A stretch of DNA of 39,682 bases, from assembly GCA_946402065.1 (NCBI GenBank), contig CAMIVR010000035.1, positions 1 to 39,682 of the forward strand. Direction: 5' to 3'. This document shows, in pieces, positions 6,921 to 18,187 of this stretch. How positions within the stretch are numbered: position 1 is the stretch's first letter; each line of letters opens with the position of its first letter. Position numbers and translations under genes: made by a program. This DNA is from an uncultured Brevibacillus sp. (GTDB lineage: Bacteria; Bacillota; Bacilli; Brevibacillales; Brevibacillaceae). The notes beneath the pieces were generated by a model. The model saw nothing but the letters and a program-made list of their open reading frames with translations. It ran no database searches and was not told the DNA's origin.

Positions 6921-7976
6921 TTAGCTCATCACTCCGGAAATAAATACGGTGGTCTCCTGACTGAGGTCAATGTCCGTCACTTCGTGATCATCTTCCATGC
7001 GTCGGTTGCTGTACTTGTCACGCTTGATCACGCGTACGACCGGCCTCGTTGGCAGGCCCCTGTTCTGGTCGATCACGACGCCAACCTCGCCCGTACTCAG
7101 CTTGAGCGATGAGCCTGTCGGATACGTGGCAATCGAACGCAGGAAGCGGATGACCATATCGTGATCAAACCGGTAGTTGGCCAGCGCCATGATCTTTTCA
7201 CACGCTTCGTACGGATGAAGCGTTTCCGCTTCCTTGGAAAAGCTTGAAATCAGGTTGTCGTAGTAATTGGTGATGGCCACGATCTTGGCGAAATCGTGAA
7301 TTTCAGAACCGCTCAGCCCTCTTGGCTGCCCGGTTCCATTTACCCATTCATGATGCTGCAGGGCGATATGGGCCGAGACGATGCTCATCTCGTGTTTTTT
7401 GCGCAATATATTAAATCCAGTCCATGAATGATGGTTTTCATGTATGCCAGGGATCGGCTCCTCATCATCTTTTCCGACCTTGCCGATATCGTGCAGCAGT
7501 GCACCGGTCGCCAACTCCTTGAGCTGGGTGTTGTTGTAGCCAAGTCCGACGCCGATCACCGTAGACATCATGCAGACGTTGAGAGAATGAATGAACAGAT
7601 GATTGTCGTTGGTGCGGATATCATTTAAGTTAAGGAGAATCCGGCGATTTTTTAACGTCTCGTCGATGATGTTGGAAATCGACCGTTGAATCCCCCGCAA
7701 ATCAATATCTTTGCCCGTCTGAACACATTGAACCGCCGTCGACAGATTGGTTAGGGCTTCTTTGCGCGTAGCGTCAGAAACGACGTCCTCCAGCTTCACA
7801 TCATCGGTATAGGGATCTTTAATATAGAGCATGGTTACGCCAAAACGCCGAAGCTTGTTAATCATGCCCACTGTTAGCTGCATATCCGCCTGCAAGAGCG
7901 TCAAACCGTCACTCGTGTAAATGCTTCGATATAAAATGTCTCCGGGCTCCACTTGATCAATAGCAACATATCGCAT
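6921..7976 (-). CDS. HD-GYP-domain protein (c-di-GMP phosphodiesterase type, variant motif)
   Basis: Protein of 351 residues with an HD-GYP-type metal-dependent phosphohydrolase domain over about residues 120-330. HDIGK is at 162-166, paired His residues are near 181-182, and HHEWVNGTGQPRGLSG is at 208-223. The usual GYP triplet reads GQP here. Family knowledge: HD-GYP enzymes hydrolyse c-di-GMP. The Y-to-Q change means activity cannot be assumed. The N-terminal 110 residues form an unassigned regulatory region (DQVEPGDILYRSIYTSDG). The start at 7976 is set by GGAGG 9 nt upstream. An extension to 8048 has no ribosome binding site. With the PilZ gene nearby, this end of the window looks like a c-di-GMP signalling patch. 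Confidence 0.87.
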   Translation of the reverse strand: MRYVAIDQVEPGDILYRSIYTSDGLTLLQADMQLTVGMINKLRRFGVTMLYIKDPYTDDVKLEDVVSDATRKEALTNLSTAVQCVQTGKDIDLRGIQRSISNIIDETLKNRRILLNLNDIRTNDNHLFIHSLNVCMMSTVIGVGLGYNNTQLKELATGALLHDIGKVGKDDEEPIPGIHENHHSWTGFNILRKKHEMSIVSAHIALQHHEWVNGTGQPRGLSGSEIHDFAKIVAITNYYDNLISSFSKEAETLHPYEACEKIMALANYRFDHDMVIRFLRSIATYPTGSSLKLSTGEVGVVIDQNRGLPTRPVVRVIKRDKYSNRRMEDDHEVTDIDLSQETTVFISGVMS

Positions 7977-8073
7977 TAAGCAATACCTCCAGCAGCTCTC
8001 CTCTATCCATATTACCATGAAAAAATGAATCTGCAGTACCCAATACACACGCGATCCGGGTCTTTAGGAAGAA

Positions 8074-8102
8074 AAAGCCCTTCATCACAGATGAAAGGCT
8101 TT
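8074..8102 (-). terminator. Terminator after the chemoreceptor gene
   Basis: A 13 bp stem (one G-U) with an ACA-type loop, followed on the minus strand by five T. It lies 20 nt after the stop codon. Confidence 0.88.
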
Positions 8103-8121
8103 CCCTTGTAGTCTGCTGTAC

Positions 8122-9822
8122 CTATATACGAAATGCACTGGCAGAGATTTGCAGCTCTTCTGCCATCTTGGAAAGGTTGGCCGTTGAAGCAGACACTTCC
8201 TCCATCGAAGCGCTCTGTTCCTCGACGGCAGCCGCAACCGTTTCGGCATTCGACTGTGCCTGCGCCGTTACTTCGGCAATGTGGTCGATCGAAGCGACCA
8301 TCGTCTGCGTCCCCGCATTGACCTCTTGTACGCTGCCGGCCACATCTCTCGCTTGTCTGGACACTTCATCGATCGCTGTCAAAATCTCGCGGAAGGCCGT
8401 TCCGGTCATATACACGAGATTTTTTCCTTCTTCGACGGCGAATGTCCCTTCCTTCATCGATTTGACCGCCCGTTCCGTCTCGCTCTGGATCTGTCCGATC
8501 AGATGGCTGATTTGCCCGGCGGCCGTCGCCGATTGCTCAGCCAGCTTGCGCACTTCATCCGCCACGACAGCAAAGCCACGCCCCTGCTCTCCGGCTCTGG
8601 CAGCCTCAATCGCTGCGTTGAGAGCGAGCAGGTTGGTCTGGTTCGCAATTTCTGTAATCAGTGAGACGATGCTGCCGATCTCTTGCGACTTTTCACCGAG
8701 AATCGCGACTATTTCGGCCGAACTGCTGACTTTTTTATCAATCTGATTGATTTGCTCGACGACCTTGTTGGCCATTTCGTTTCCGGTATTGGCTTTTTCC
8801 GCTGCCACCTGCGAGGAATCAGCTACAAGCTCAATGCTTGAGGAAATGTCATCCATCACTTGGGAGATTTCACTCGCTGCCTGCATCGTTTTGTGAACGG
8901 CGTGGACTTGCTGCTCTGTTCCCTGGGCTACTTCCTGAATGGAGCTGGCAATCTGAACGGATGCCTGCGACGTTTGCTCAGAACTGGCTGATAACTGTTC
9001 TGAGGTCGCTGCCACTTGCTCGGCATTCTGCAGAACTTGTCCGATAATGCTGCGCAAATTGCCTGTCATCTGATTGAAGTCGCGGGTTAGATCGCCAATC
9101 TCGTCACGCGCCTTGACAGGAAGCGGATCAACCCGCAGATTGCCGCTGGCAACTTCCGCCATCTGTCCGGATATAAGCGCGACAGGCTTGCTGATCATGC
9201 GGGCAATGACGGTCGCCACGACGATTCCGACTACAATTGCGGCCACACTGACACCGATGATCAACACTTTGGCAAAGGCGAGCATCGCATCTGACTCTGC
9301 AGTCGTTTCGGCCACGCCTTTTTCGTTGAAAGCGACGAGCTGCTTGATCGCGTCGCTCGCAATCAAATACTCAATGTGCGCGTCACTGAACAGTGCGGAC
9401 TGCGTGACGGTCTGGTTGGCTTTTTTGGCAGAAACGATTTGGGGTACTTTTCCGACAAAGCCTTCCCAGCTCGACTTAAACAGATCGAAATACTTCTTCT
9501 CGGCGTCCGAAGAGATCATGCCCTGAAAACGCTTTTGCTTTTCCCCAAACGATTGGATGCTTTTGTTCATGCTGTCTTCCAGATTGTCTACTTCTCCGCG
9601 AATCGATTCGTTCATGATTTGCAGGATGTAGCGCTCAATGTTGGAAAACTCTCCGTTCATCTCACCGAGCAACGAAACTTTGGGCAACCATTTTTGATTG
9701 ATTTCATTCATTTTTTCGCCCATGGTCAGCATTTGCAACAAACCAGTCCCGCTAATGACAATGAGTAATAAGAGCACTAAAATAAATCCCGTGTACATTT
9801 TCTTTGAAACCGAGAATCTCAT
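8122..9822 (-). CDS. Methyl-accepting chemotaxis protein
   Basis: Transmembrane chemoreceptor of 566 residues. TM1 is at about 10-32. A helical extracytoplasmic sensor of about 150 residues follows (4HB-like), then TM2 at about 186-208. Next come a HAMP domain to about 260 ([20 protein letters not shown]) and a long coiled-coil signalling domain. The hairpin tip that contacts CheA/CheW is intact ([20 protein letters not shown] then [18 protein letters not shown]). Likely methylation segments flank it ([35 protein letters not shown]). AGGAGG lies 8 nt before the ATG. The ligand cannot be told. The gene lies just downstream of a decayed cheA-like gene, so it now depends on a kinase encoded elsewhere. 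Confidence 0.95.
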   Translation of the reverse strand: MRFSVSKKMYTGFILVLLLLIVISGTGLLQMLTMGEKMNEINQKWLPKVSLLGEMNGEFSNIERYILQIMNESIRGEVDNLEDSMNKSIQSFGEKQKRFQGMISSDAEKKYFDLFKSSWEGFVGKVPQIVSAKKANQTVTQSALFSDAHIEYLIASDAIKQLVAFNEKGVAETTAESDAMLAFAKVLIIGVSVAAIVVGIVVATVIARMISKPVALISGQMAEVASGNLRVDPLPVKARDEIGDLTRDFNQMTGNLRSIIGQVLQNAEQVAATSEQLSASSEQTSQASVQIASSIQEVAQGTEQQVHAVHKTMQAASEISQVMDDISSSIELVADSSQVAAEKANTGNEMANKVVEQINQIDKKVSSSAEIVAILGEKSQEIGSIVSLITEIANQTNLLALNAAIEAARAGEQGRGFAVVADEVRKLAEQSATAAGQISHLIGQIQSETERAVKSMKEGTFAVEEGKNLVYMTGTAFREILTAIDEVSRQARDVAGSVQEVNAGTQTMVASIDHIAEVTAQAQSNAETVAAAVEEQSASMEEVSASTANLSKMAEELQISASAFRI

Positions 9823-10000
9823 ATCTCTTCCTCCTACCAGTTGGTACCACTTGCTGATCTCTCTTTCCCAACGATATTGACCGTATTTTGCTTGACCATA
9901 TCACAAACGCGACTCCCTTTTCCCATGCCGCACGGTGCATCGATGACAGCCTGCGCGTGAAGCACTCAGACAGAGCCGCATCCGACAATAAATAGGTACG

Positions 10001-11405
10001 TCAGGCTTCGATCGCTTCACGGTCAGCTCTGGTGTCGCAGCTCTTGCCGGCGTTTCGCACTAGCACTACCGTATGTATTGTATTTTCCACGTTTTCATGG
10101 AATTCAAACGTCTTCCCGTGCGGTTTTGTCAGCAGCTTGCAGTTTTTCTCCTTGGCTGCGGTACCAAACCACGCCAAACAGATCGCTATCAATTGAAAAA
10201 CGTGAGCAATCTCCCCTTCCCTGCCGACTCGAGGTAAGTTTTCTCCAGGCGAGCAAAATAGGGGTGTCTTCCACCAGCAGTATCGCCTTATCCTGCGCTC
10301 TCCGGGTATCCCTGGTTGGACTGTAGTGTTCTGGAGCCGCCATCTCAAACAATTCGTAAATATCGAGCACGATGGCGAGCCGATCATTCAAAATGGCTGA
10401 GCCAATCAAGCCCTTTGCCGCGATGCCATTATCATCTGTTGAACCTCGACGATCAGCACGGGCATCATTGCAACCGTTGCCGGAAACGTAAGTCGAACGG
10501 TCGTTCCCAAGCCCGCTTTGGTCAAAAGTTCAATGGAACCACCGCGTTTTTCGATCGTGGTTTTGACGACGTGCAGTCCCACACCCCGACCGGAAAAGTC
10601 TGTGGAACAACCAAAATCGCGCTCCGCCATTTGCGCAGCTTCCCGCCTGCTGACGCAACCTTTGGCTGCCGAGGTTTCTTCTGTTCTCCCGAAGTCATGC
10701 CCGCTCCGTCGCCAATTATCTCAATGACGACCTGATCGCCTGCACGGTGCGCTTGCAATTGAATGGTGTCTCTCAGCTTGAGCTCGACGTCTTTTTCCAG
10801 TTTAGCGGACAGCCTCCGCACCAGCCGGGGGAACTTCTCAAACATGCGATCGATTGGCTGCGTGCGGGTCTGGATGACTTTTTCCTGCAGACCAGTCGTC
10901 AGATGATTGATGTTAGCCAGTGCCGAATGCAGGCCGGGAATGGTTTTCCGATAAGGATCCCAGCAATCGCAGCAGTTGATTTCTTCCCAGCACCATCACG
11001 CTGACGAGGTTGAACATGGCATTGAGCAGGGAGATCTGGACGCGAATGCTGTCGATGGCAGGTTGATTTGCTGATCGATCTCGCTGATCGGCCAGCTTCA
11101 CATGATCCATTCGCTCTCTTATTATATCGGTTGCAGCAAGCAAAGTATCCACTATCTGCTGCTGAATAGCCAGCCCGCCGCTTTGCTGCTCGCCAAGCAG
11201 ATTTCCCATTTCATACGACAGCTTCACAATAGCGGTCCATCCGAAAAAACCGGCTGTTTCGTTAATACTGTGAACAGCACGCAAAATGGCATGAACCCCC
11301 CTCGGCATCGGGATTGCCGATATCCAGCTGCAAGAGACTGCTTTCGATCGTCTCCACGTGACCGCTGGCCGCTTCGATAGAGCAATCAATAGGAATTTTC
11401 GACAT
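10001..11405 (-). pseudogene. Decayed CheA-type chemotaxis histidine kinase gene with possible receiver remnant
   Basis: Fragments of a CheA-like kinase lie in order but in changing frames. ATG 11405 behind GGGAG opens an Hpt domain (MSKIPIDCSIEAASGHVETI). A run of six G on the minus strand (11296-11301) shifts the frame, which resumes as HAILRAVHSINETAGFFG with the phospho-His context kept. The dimerisation helix (FNLVSVMVLGRNQLLR) and VIQTRTQPIDRMFEKFPRLV follow. The N-box region is missing between VELKL and RDTIQLQAHRAGDQV. The G-box (FSGRGVGLHVVKTTIEKRGG) appears in another frame, then the start of a CheW-like domain, its end (LNDRLAIVLDIYELFEMA), and AILLVEDTPI, a receiver-like opening. 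Several frameshifts and internal deletions make it non-functional. The 3' limit is approximate. Confidence 0.87.
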
Positions 11406-11533
11406 TTTCCTGAATCTCCCTGCTTTTTTGCGCCACATGCTCGGTGCGTCATCGGCTTTGGTACACGCACATAAAAAATCCGCAGCGTGAACATCCTATG
11501 ATGGTAAAAAAAATCCACGACAGGGGGATGACG

Positions 11534-11752
11534 ATGAGTCAACAGATCGATGCCGACAAGCTGAAAAAGGCTGAGGCCTCCGTGACGATCGCGAAAAGCA
11601 TGATCACGCAAGCGATCGAGCAATCTGCCGCAAATCCGACGATGGCCGAAGAAGCGCTGAAACAAGCAGGCATGGAAATGACCCAGGCACAGACGTTGAT
11701 TACCCAGGCGCAAACACCGGCTGCTGCCCAGTCGGCCCAACAGACAAAATAA
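11534..11752 (+). CDS. Small Ala/Gln-rich helical protein (72 residues)
   Basis: Unrecognised hydrophilic protein. The ATG at 11534 lies 7 nt after CAGGGGG. The ATG at 11528 abuts the ribosome binding site and is less likely. The sequence is rich in Ala, Gln and Met without Cys or a signal peptide. It is predicted to be mostly alpha-helical with a repeating feel (ITQAIEQSAANPTMAEEALK, then EMTQAQTLITQAQT). It may be a small coiled-coil protein such as a spore or stress protein. This is only a compositional guess. It lies alone between the cheA remnant and the sigma-54 activator gene. Confidence 0.65.
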   Translation: MSQQIDADKLKKAEASVTIAKSMITQAIEQSAANPTMAEEALKQAGMEMTQAQTLITQAQTPAAAQSAQQTK

Positions 11753-11761
11753 CCAGCCAAG

Positions 11762-11792
11762 AAAAAAGGGAGTGCCGATTGCCGGCGCTCCC
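11762..11792 (-). terminator. Terminator after the sigma-54 activator gene
   Basis: On the minus strand GGGAGCGCCG, a 5-nt loop, and CGGCACTCCC (one G-U) are followed by six T. It lies immediately after the stop at 11796. The run of T is on the minus strand only, so it serves the activator gene. Confidence 0.88.
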
Positions 11793-11795
11793 TGG

Positions 11796-13928
11796 CTATA
11801 TTCCGATCTTCTCCCCACGACTCAGCTTTTCCTGTATCTCCTGATACTTCCGGCTGATCGTCGATTGGCTGACGCCTAGTGCCTTGGCCGCCAATGACGT
11901 CGTCTTGTACTCATCCATCGCCATTTTGATGAGCTGTTCTTCCAGTGCCTTGGTCGCTTCTTTCAGGGGAATGATGCGATTGATCTGCCGCTGCACGAAG
12001 TTCTTCTTCCCCTTTTTCAACAGCGGCGTGATTTGATAGGAATCGATCAGCTCTTCATCGGATGTTACCGAGACGCGTTCGATGATGTTTTGCAGTTCAC
12101 GTACGTTGCCAGGCCACGCATACGACTCCAGCACATCGAGCGCGTCCTGGGAGAGCTGGTTGTTGCGCCCGTACTTTTCATTGAATTTTTGCAGGAAATG
12201 CAAGCTTAGCAGGGGGATGTCCTCCTGGCGTTCCCGCAATGGCGGAATGTGCAGCGGGATGACGTTCAAGCGGTAATACAGGTCTTCCCGAAACGTGCCT
12301 TCCTCGACCATTTTTTCCAGGTTTTTATTCGTTGCCGCAATAATTTGCACGTCGATCTCGACGACCTCGGAGCCGCCGATGGGAATAACCTCACGCTCCT
12401 GCAGGACGCGCAGCAGCTTGACCTGCAAACTGAGCGGCATCTCGGCGATCTCGTCGAGAAACAGGATGCCCTTGTCGGCCATCTGAAAAAAGCCCGGCTT
12501 CCCGCTGGCATTCGCACCGGTAAACGCGCCTTTCTCGTAGCCGAACAGCTCGCTCTCGAGCAGCGTTTCCGGAATCGCGCCGCAGTTTACTTTGATAAAC
12601 GGCTGATTGCGCCGCGGTCCCAGCTCGTAAATCGCCCGGGCGAACACTTCCTTGCCGACGCCCGACTCCCCCGTCAGCAGCACGGTCGAAGACGTCCCGG
12701 CGATCTTGCCGATGTATTTCATGACATTTTCGATTTTTTCGCTGCTGTACACCACTTGATGGTTTTTGCTGAGCATCTTTTCAACGCGCAGGTGCTCCAG
12801 TTCCTTTTTGTACTGCTCCGACATTTTTTTCGCGTGGCGCAGCTCTTCCTTCAGCATCACGGTTTCAGTAATATCGCGCAGGGCGATGACGATCCGCTCC
12901 AGCTCGCCGGCGTCGTCATAAATCGGATTGCCGACGGCCAGCACGTTTTTCCCCGAGCGGCTTTCCTGGGTGACGGAGACCTTTTTTTGCCGTTCCAGCA
13001 CCATCTTCACGATCTTGGAAAAGAACGTCCCCTCGTGCTCCAGCTCCATCAGGTTGATGCCGATGAGCTGTTCCTTGTCGATTTCCCAGAAATCCTTGAT
13101 CAGGTTGCCGCTGTAGCGGAGCAGCACGCCTTTTTCATCGACGACGAGGATCTCATCGTAGATCGAGGACAAAATGCCTTGCAAATCCGTATTCAAATCC
13201 TTGACGTACTCAAGCTCGACGGCCATGCTCTCGATGAAGGGCAAATCCTGCAGGACGATGATGATTCCGGTCACATTGCCGTGCTGTCCGCGAATCGGAC
13301 CAAAATCCGCCAGAACGCTGAAGCGGTCGTTGACGATGATGTGATTGAGAATCGCTTCCCCCTGATCGATCGCTTTCTGGAATATGTCCTGATCAAAGAT
13401 TTCCCCGACCCGCTGCCTGCGCAGCTCTTCCGGTGTAAAGCGAATCATCCGCAGCGCTTCCGAGCTGAAGTTCTCGATCCGCCCGTGAACGTCGGCGATG
13501 ATCAGTCCCATCGGGATGGAATTCAACAGCGAACGAATCCAGTCCGTATGCGAGGATTGGTTCGTCAACAGGTAGTACAGGATATCTTCGCGCTGCAAAT
13601 ACCCTACGAACGCTCCTTCACGATCCAGGATCACGACCAGCTCTTCTCCGAACACTTTGAAAAAATCAAGCATGTCTGCTTCCCGCTGAATAAAAAAGAG
13701 GCTGGTCTGGAAGGGCAGGTCGCGTACTTTCCGCGCCATCCAATCCGCTTTATTCAAAAACGGCATCATATCTGTATTGCGAATAAACGCAACGATTTTT
13801 CCACTGGTCTGTTGGTCCGTAACAAATACGTAGGGTTCATTGTACTCTGACATGATGCTCCACACTTCATTTGCCGACGATTCAAACGAGACAGTGTAGG
13901 CTTGTCTGACGAACCATTTGGAAACCAT
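11796..13928 (-). CDS. Sigma-54-dependent transcriptional activator (CBS-PAS-PAS-AAA-HTH)
   Basis: Enhancer-binding protein of 710 residues that opens sigma-54 promoters by ATP hydrolysis. Residues 1 to about 125 look like a CBS-type pair (YVFVTDQQTSGKIVAFIRNT, then VVILDREGAFVGYLQREDIL). PAS domains lie at about 130-230 and 250-355. The AAA+ domain spans about 395-625: Walker A GESGVGKE (420-427), the sigma-54 contact loop GAFTGA (467-472), and FLDEI (490-494). A Fis/TyrR-like HTH is at about 676-696 (SLAAKALGVSQSTISRKYQ). The start 13928 is fixed by GAGGAGG. A 52-residue extension is rejected. The adjacent patA-dehydrogenase pair with a -24/-12 promoter is its probable target, and an aminated compound or aldehyde its probable signal. 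Confidence 0.93.
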   Translation of the reverse strand: MVSKWFVRQAYTVSFESSANEVWSIMSEYNEPYVFVTDQQTSGKIVAFIRNTDMMPFLNKADWMARKVRDLPFQTSLFFIQREADMLDFFKVFGEELVVILDREGAFVGYLQREDILYYLLTNQSSHTDWIRSLLNSIPMGLIIADVHGRIENFSSEALRMIRFTPEELRRQRVGEIFDQDIFQKAIDQGEAILNHIIVNDRFSVLADFGPIRGQHGNVTGIIIVLQDLPFIESMAVELEYVKDLNTDLQGILSSIYDEILVVDEKGVLLRYSGNLIKDFWEIDKEQLIGINLMELEHEGTFFSKIVKMVLERQKKVSVTQESRSGKNVLAVGNPIYDDAGELERIVIALRDITETVMLKEELRHAKKMSEQYKKELEHLRVEKMLSKNHQVVYSSEKIENVMKYIGKIAGTSSTVLLTGESGVGKEVFARAIYELGPRRNQPFIKVNCGAIPETLLESELFGYEKGAFTGANASGKPGFFQMADKGILFLDEIAEMPLSLQVKLLRVLQEREVIPIGGSEVVEIDVQIIAATNKNLEKMVEEGTFREDLYYRLNVIPLHIPPLRERQEDIPLLSLHFLQKFNEKYGRNNQLSQDALDVLESYAWPGNVRELQNIIERVSVTSDEELIDSYQITPLLKKGKKNFVQRQINRIIPLKEATKALEEQLIKMAMDEYKTTSLAAKALGVSQSTISRKYQEIQEKLSRGEKIGI

Positions 13929-14018
13929 AAGTCCTCCTCTGAAACGATCTTTCTCTTTATTATATACGAAGGCACCGGGCCGGAAAATTAGAAAAGCCAG
14001 GGAGTTGAACTGCAGCCA

Positions 14019-14122
14019 GGGAATCGCCAAGAAGAGATAAGCGGAGCTTTTTGACAGCGCCCCCCTTGAGATACCTCTTCGCAAGCTGTCACTTGCGGAG
14101 CGTTCTCTTCTTGGCGATTCCC
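14019..14122 (-). repeat. Long inverted repeat in the leader of the sigma-54 activator gene
   Basis: Perfect 19 bp arms (14019-14037 and 14104-14122) enclose 66 nt. Inside, TGACAGC and GCTGTCA can also pair, and CGCAAG/CTTGCG forms a competing hairpin. The element lies downstream of the patA terminator and 91 nt before the activator start, so it is probably part of the activator mRNA leader or a mobile repeat. Confidence 0.7.
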
Positions 14123-14162
14123 CTCACCTCCACCGATGCCACGAAGGATTTTCCTTGTTTCC

Positions 14163-14193
14163 AAAAAGGAAAGGAAGGCTATGCAAGCCTTCC
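14163..14193 (-). terminator. Terminator after patA
   Basis: On the minus strand GGAAGGCT, a TGCAT loop and AGCCTTCC are followed by TTTCCTTTTT. It lies 28 nt after the patA stop and separates the catabolic operon from the activator gene. Confidence 0.88.
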
Positions 14194-14220
14194 TCCTTCG
14201 CAGCAGATAAAACGTTTCGT

Positions 14221-17125
<2,905 letters not shown>

Positions 17126-17174
17126 ATATCAGTTTCACTCCTTTTTACTGATTTCGGATCCCGATCATTAGTTA

Positions 17175-17192
17175 AAGCAAATCTCATGCCAA
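17175..17192 (-). promoter_or_regulatory. Sigma-54 (-24/-12) promoter of the putrescine operon
   Basis: On the minus strand TTGGCATGAGATTTGCTT matches TTGGCAC-N5-TTGCT with one mismatch and exact GG-to-GC spacing. The expected start point is about 17166, giving a leader of about 40 nt before the dehydrogenase ATG. It fits the sigma-54 activator encoded at the end of the same cluster. Confidence 0.88.
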
Positions 17193-17220
17193 CGAGCCAA
17201 GAGCGGTAGAATCAGGTTTT

Positions 17221-17279
17221 CCGCAGTTTATGCGGTTTTGAATTATGAAAAAATGCATAAATTATGCAAATGTGCATAA
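17221..17279. promoter_or_regulatory. Probable upstream activating sites for the sigma-54 activator
   Basis: The region holds CCGCA-GTTTA-TGCGG (17221-17235), the perfect palindrome TGCATAA-A-TTATGCA (17254-17268) and a further half-site TGCATAA (17273-17279). The shared core is TTATGC/GCATAA. They lie 30-100 bp upstream of the -24 box, where enhancer sites are expected. They also lie upstream of the divergent ABC transporter promoter. Confidence 0.68.
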
Positions 17280-17320
17280 GTGGTTAATGATGGAATTTTT
17301 CAAAAATTGAATATTAATGC

Positions 17321-17348
17321 TTGAATTCGCAAAAAAATAAACTATAAT
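17321..17348 (+). promoter_or_regulatory. SigA-type promoter of the ABC transporter operon
   Basis: TTGAAT, 16 bp, TATAAT, about 90 nt before the first ATG. It is the best promoter between the divergent putrescine and transporter operons. Confidence 0.72.
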
Positions 17349-17439
17349 GATAAAAACAGAAACTGTTTCCACAATACAGAAAACTTCCATTCCAAATCGG
17401 TCATGGTCGTTTTGCTAGATGGGGGGATCGACTGCCAGC

Positions 17440-18165
17440 ATGATTGAAGTAAAAAATTTGGTGAAATCGTTTGGTTCATTGACCGTGTTGAAAGGTGTCA
17501 ATCTGACGGTTGAGGAAAAAGAGGTCGTCGTTCTGCTGGGCGCTAGCGGTTCAGGAAAAAGCACACTGCTTCGGTGTTTGAATTTTCTGGAAATGTACGA
17601 CCAAGGGGAAATTTGGGTCGGCGGCAAGCAGATTGACCCGCACAAAACCAATCTCAATCAATTCCGCAGTGAGGTCGGGATGGTGTTTCAGCATTTCAAC
17701 CTGTTTCCCCATAAAACCGTCTTGGAAAACCTGATCGAAGCACCCGTCCACGTCAAGAAAATGAGTCCAAGTGACGCCAGGAGCCTGGCCCACGATCTGC
17801 TCGTCAAAGTCAATATGCCGGATAAAGCGGATGTCTATCCCGAGATGCTATCCGGCGGACAGAAGCAGAGGGTGGCCATCGCCCGCGCGCTCGCCATGCG
17901 GCCAAAGATCATGTTGTTCGACGAGCCTACATCCGCACTCGATCCGGAATTGGTCGGGGAAGTGCTGCAGGTCATGAAACAGTTGGCCAAGGAAGGCATG
18001 ACGATGATTGTCGTCACGCACGAGATGGGCTTCGCTCGCGAAGTAGCCGACCGCGCTGTCTTCATGGACAACGGGCAGATACTGGAGCAGGGGCCACCCG
18101 GCGCCTTCTTTGAGAACCCGCAGAACGAACGCACGAAACAGTTTTTAAAAAGCATTTTACAATAA
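17440..18165 (+). CDS. Polar amino acid ABC transporter, ATP-binding protein
   Basis: ATPase of the GlnQ/HisP type with 241 residues. Walker A is GASGSGKST at about 36-44. The Q-loop region ([13 protein letters not shown]), the signature [15 protein letters not shown], Walker [14 protein letters not shown] and the switch His ([10 protein letters not shown]) all follow. ATG 17440 gives the family length and the usual opening [12 protein letters not shown]. The in-frame ATG at 17419 abuts a G-run and lacks a ribosome binding site. GGGGGG lies 15 nt before 17440, which is far, so the exact start is slightly uncertain. It is the first gene of a complete ATPase, binding protein and permease set. 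The substrate is not readable. Confidence 0.92.
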   Translation: MIEVKNLVKSFGSLTVLKGVNLTVEEKEVVVLLGASGSGKSTLLRCLNFLEMYDQGEIWVGGKQIDPHKTNLNQFRSEVGMVFQHFNLFPHKTVLENLIEAPVHVKKMSPSDARSLAHDLLVKVNMPDKADVYPEMLSGGQKQRVAIARALAMRPKIMLFDEPTSALDPELVGEVLQVMKQLAKEGMTMIVVTHEMGFAREVADRAVFMDNGQILEQGPPGAFFENPQNERTKQFLKSILQ

Positions 18166-18187
18166 GATGCCCAGGGGGTTTTTGCAC

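Noticed and set aside
9838..9850. AGTTGGTACCACT upstream of the chemoreceptor, T-box-like on inspection
   Set aside because: The complete T-box consensus, terminator and Stem I are absent, and the downstream gene is a chemoreceptor.
10913..11818. Minus-strand open frame of 301 codons
   Set aside because: Only its C-terminal half is meaningful, being part of the decayed cheA-like gene. The N-terminal half is antisense to the 72-residue protein and has no protein character.
12249..13850. Plus-strand open frame of 533 codons
   Set aside because: It lies entirely antisense to the sigma-54 activator gene, whose domains and motifs are certain. Its translation is Asp/His/Leu-rich shadow sequence without family features.
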